Below are positions 62,315 to 64,000 of a DNA stretch of 64,000 bases, piece by piece. Within the stretch, counting starts at the first letter, position 1, and each line of letters starts with the position of its first letter. The DNA is from Polyangia bacterium (GTDB lineage Bacteria; Myxococcota_A; Polyangia; Polyangiales; Sandaracinaceae): NCBI GenBank assembly GCA_030426845.1, contig JAUHXR010000007.1, positions 1-64,000 on the forward strand. Direction: 5' to 3'. The notes under the pieces were generated by a model that saw only the letters and a program-made list of their open reading frames with translations, had not been told where the DNA came from and did no database searches. A program made the position numbers and the translations under genes.

Positions 62315-63223
62315 ATGAGCTCGCCCCCCGCGCCTACCCTCGACGTCCGCGACCTCCGCCTCGTCCTCGCCCTGATCGACGAGGGCACCACCGCGCGGGC
62401 CGCGCGCGCCCTCCACCTCGCCCAGCCGAGCGTCAGCCGCGCGTTGCTCGCGCTCGAGGCGCGCCTCGAGACGCCGCTCTTCCGCCGCACCCCGCGCGGG
62501 CTCGTGCCCACCCCGGCCGGTGAGCGCCTCGCGGCCGAAGCCCCGGCGGTGCTCGAGGGGCTGATCGCGGTGGAGCGCCGCCTCCGCGAGCCCGCCCCGG
62601 CGCGGCGCCGCGTGCGCGTCGTGTGCGAGTGCTACACCGCCTACCACTGGGTGCCCGGCGCCCTCCGCGCGCTCCGCGAGGAGCTCCCCGAGGCGGACCT
62701 CGCGGTGCGGCTCGAGCACACGCAAGACGCCTGGACGGCGCTGGCCGACGGCGACGTCGACGTCGCGCTCCTCACGGGCGCGCGCGACACCACCGACGAG
62801 GTGATCGTGCGCCCGCTGTTCAAGGACGAGCTCGTGTTCCTGCTCGGCCGCGGCCACGCGCTCGCGCGGGCGCCGCACCTCACGCCGGACGACCTCAAGG
62901 CGAGCCCGCTCTACGCGTCGCGGCCGGCCGAGAACGAGGCGCGCTGGTTCCTTCGCTCGGTGTTCGGCCGCGGCCGCCCGCGCCTCGACGTCACCTACGT
63001 GCCGGTGACCGAGGCGATCGTGGAGCTCGCGCGCGCCGGCCTCGGGATCGGCCTGCTCACCGAGTGGGTGGTCGCGCCGTACCTCGCGCGCCCCGGTCTC
63101 GTCTCGCGCCGCCTCGCCACCGGCCCGCTCGAGCGGCCCTGGTTCCTCGGCTGGCGCGCGGAGCTCGGCGCCCTCGGCCCGCGCCTGCACCGCGCGCTGC
63201 GCTCCCTCGCGCCGACGCCCTGA
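62315..63223 (+). CDS. LysR-family transcriptional regulator
   Basis: 302 residues from the ATG at 62315. The N-terminal HTH is FxxxxxxGTTARAARALHLA then QPSVSRALLALEARLETPLF, with FRRTPRGLVPTPAGE. The C-terminal ligand domain (about 92-295) has VRVVCECYTAYHWVPG and LADGDVDVALLTG. The regulator is next to a divergent GST, the usual arrangement where the LysR protein controls the adjacent gene in response to an electrophile or other small ligand. The ligand is unknown. Confidence 0.95.
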   Translation: MSSPPAPTLDVRDLRLVLALIDEGTTARAARALHLAQPSVSRALLALEARLETPLFRRTPRGLVPTPAGERLAAEAPAVLEGLIAVERRLREPAPARRRVRVVCECYTAYHWVPGALRALREELPEADLAVRLEHTQDAWTALADGDVDVALLTGARDTTDEVIVRPLFKDELVFLLGRGHALARAPHLTPDDLKASPLYASRPAENEARWFLRSVFGRGRPRLDVTYVPVTEAIVELARAGLGIGLLTEWVVAPYLARPGLVSRRLATGPLERPWFLGWRAELGALGPRLHRALRSLAPTP

Positions 63224-63248
63224 GGCGCGGCGCGACCGGTGGAGGCGA

Positions 63249-64000
63249 TCAGAACATCTCGTGCGGCATCCGGTCGCGGGGCGATCGGAAGTAGTGCAGC
63301 GGGCTGTAGTGCATCAGGTTGCTGACCCGGTCCGTGTAGAGGCAGGCGAACTGCTCGACCTGATCGCCGAACAGGCTCACCTCCGGGCCCGCCTTGAAGA
63401 GCGAGCCCCAGAACGGGTGGAACGCGCGATCGATCCGGTGCTCGAGATCCTCGAGCTCGACGTCGAGGTCGCGCAGCCGGCGCTTGAGCCGGTCGACCGC
63501 CTTCTTGTGGCTGACCCGCTGCGCGCCGATCTCGGTGGTCGGCGCCCGCGCCTCTCGCGCCGCCTCGAGCTCGCGCGAGAGCTGCCGTAGCGTCGCCTGC
63601 CGGTAGCGCAGCTCCTCGTGGAGGAGGTCCCGGATCGACTCGAGCTGGTCCATCCGCTCGAAGAACGGGCTGACCTCCTCGTGGACGCGCAGCTCCTGAT
63701 CCATCTCCTGGATGATCATCGCGGTGCGCCACGCGCTGTCCTTCTTGGCGCGGAGGACGTCGCCGTAGATGTGATCGCCCACGTAGAGCACGCGATCGCT
63801 CTCCGAGTCGAAGAGCCGGTGCAGCTCCGCGATGCAGCCGCCCTTGTAGAGGCGCCCGCGCTCGAAGCCCTCGACCGGCGGCCTGAGCCCCTCCTCGGCC
63901 GGCTCGAAGGGCACGTCGTCCGCGGTGAAGAAGCGCGGCTTCTTGGCCGCGGTCACGATCACGTCGAAGTACGCGCGCCACGACGAGTAGCCGTTGAGCT
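63249..64000 (-). CDS. HAD-IG family 5'-nucleotidase (5' end missing, partial)
   Basis: The frame continues beyond base 64000, so the N-terminal part, including the HAD nucleophile, is outside the window. The visible 250 residues begin in NGYSSWRAYFDVIVTAAKKP, the family signature of purine-type HAD-IG nucleotidases, with the third HAD motif VLYVGDHIYGDV where the Asp binds magnesium. A long coiled coil (LRQLSRELEAAREARAPTTE) precedes the conserved C-terminus. Members remove phosphate from IMP/GMP-type nucleotides. Its stop is 26 bases beyond the converging LysR stop. The function in this organism is not known. Confidence 0.88.
   Translation of the reverse strand, partial: LNGYSSWRAYFDVIVTAAKKPRFFTADDVPFEPAEEGLRPPVEGFERGRLYKGGCIAELHRLFDSESDRVLYVGDHIYGDVLRAKKDSAWRTAMIIQEMDQELRVHEEVSPFFERMDQLESIRDLLHEELRYRQATLRQLSRELEAAREARAPTTEIGAQRVSHKKAVDRLKRRLRDLDVELEDLEHRIDRAFHPFWGSLFKAGPEVSLFGDQVEQFACLYTDRVSNLMHYSPLHYFRSPRDRMPHEMF

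Overview
The window is very GC-rich, double-stranded-coding bacterial chromosome with dense genes on both strands and many ATGA/GTGA/TTGA stop-start overlaps. Several features together point to a Myxococcota (Polyangia, Sandaracinus-like) organism: many eukaryotic-type Ser/Thr kinases, FHA-sigma54 activators, lipoproteins with Asp-Ala-Gly-Pro repeats, MopE-type CNGxDDNCNG motifs, DUF1592/DUF1552 pairs, OmpA proteins with thrombospondin type 3 repeats, and MJ0042 zinc-ribbon/TPR proteins. This assignment is inferred from gene content; no rRNA or tRNA gene was seen. I found no transposon, phage or CRISPR array, so the region looks like ordinary chromosome.

Layout. 1-4.1 kb: a PH-domain membrane protein cut by the window edge, a Nei-type DNA glycosylase, a membrane-anchored Ser/Thr kinase, an HtpX-like protease and a small membrane protein. 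4.2-15.8 kb: an ECF sigma factor coupled to a large membrane TPR protein (candidate anti-sigma), divergent from a six-gene run of two paralogous secreted proteins, DUF58, transglutaminase, MoxR ATPase and a TPR protein. Three 13-bp tandem repeats lie in the divergent promoter region. 15.9-22.0 kb: a DUF1592/DUF1552 pair, MsrB plus SelO, a cupin and an FMN reductase. 22.3-29.5 kb: a signalling island. One operon holds a small membrane protein, a class III cyclase, a Ser/Thr kinase with a receiver-like tail and a LysM-FecR-putative beta-barrel protein. It diverges from an FHA-sigma54 activator across a perfect 10-bp inverted repeat.

29.5-42.1 kb is mostly cell-envelope and secreted proteins: a Tat lipoprotein, an OmpA/TSP3 protein, a GH172-like lipoprotein coupled to an orphan histidine kinase, a Cys-rich lipoprotein coupled to a diheme cytochrome c, and a secreted Cys-rich Sel1 protein. 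MalQ and a four-CBS protein are also here. 42.1-47.5 kb carries UvrC, a FliA-like sigma factor, an NtrC-type response regulator, 5-formyl-THF cyclo-ligase and ZapA. 47.5-60.0 kb has a 1457-residue zinc-ribbon/TPR protein, a nucleoside salvage operon (PNP, cytidine deaminase, amidohydrolase), a two-PH-domain membrane protein, a MopE/DUF2135 lipoprotein and an atypical kinase/TPR protein. 60.0-64.0 kb holds a hypothetical protein, rplU-rpmA with a strong terminator, a GST divergent from a LysR regulator, and a HAD 5'-nucleotidase cut by the window edge.

The best candidates for an undescribed system are the cyclase/kinase/FecR island with its divergent FHA activator (22.3-29.5 kb) and the ECF sigma/secreted doublet/MoxR-DUF58-transglutaminase module (4.2-15.8 kb). 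In both, a regulator and an envelope-facing operon share one compact promoter region containing a conspicuous DNA repeat.
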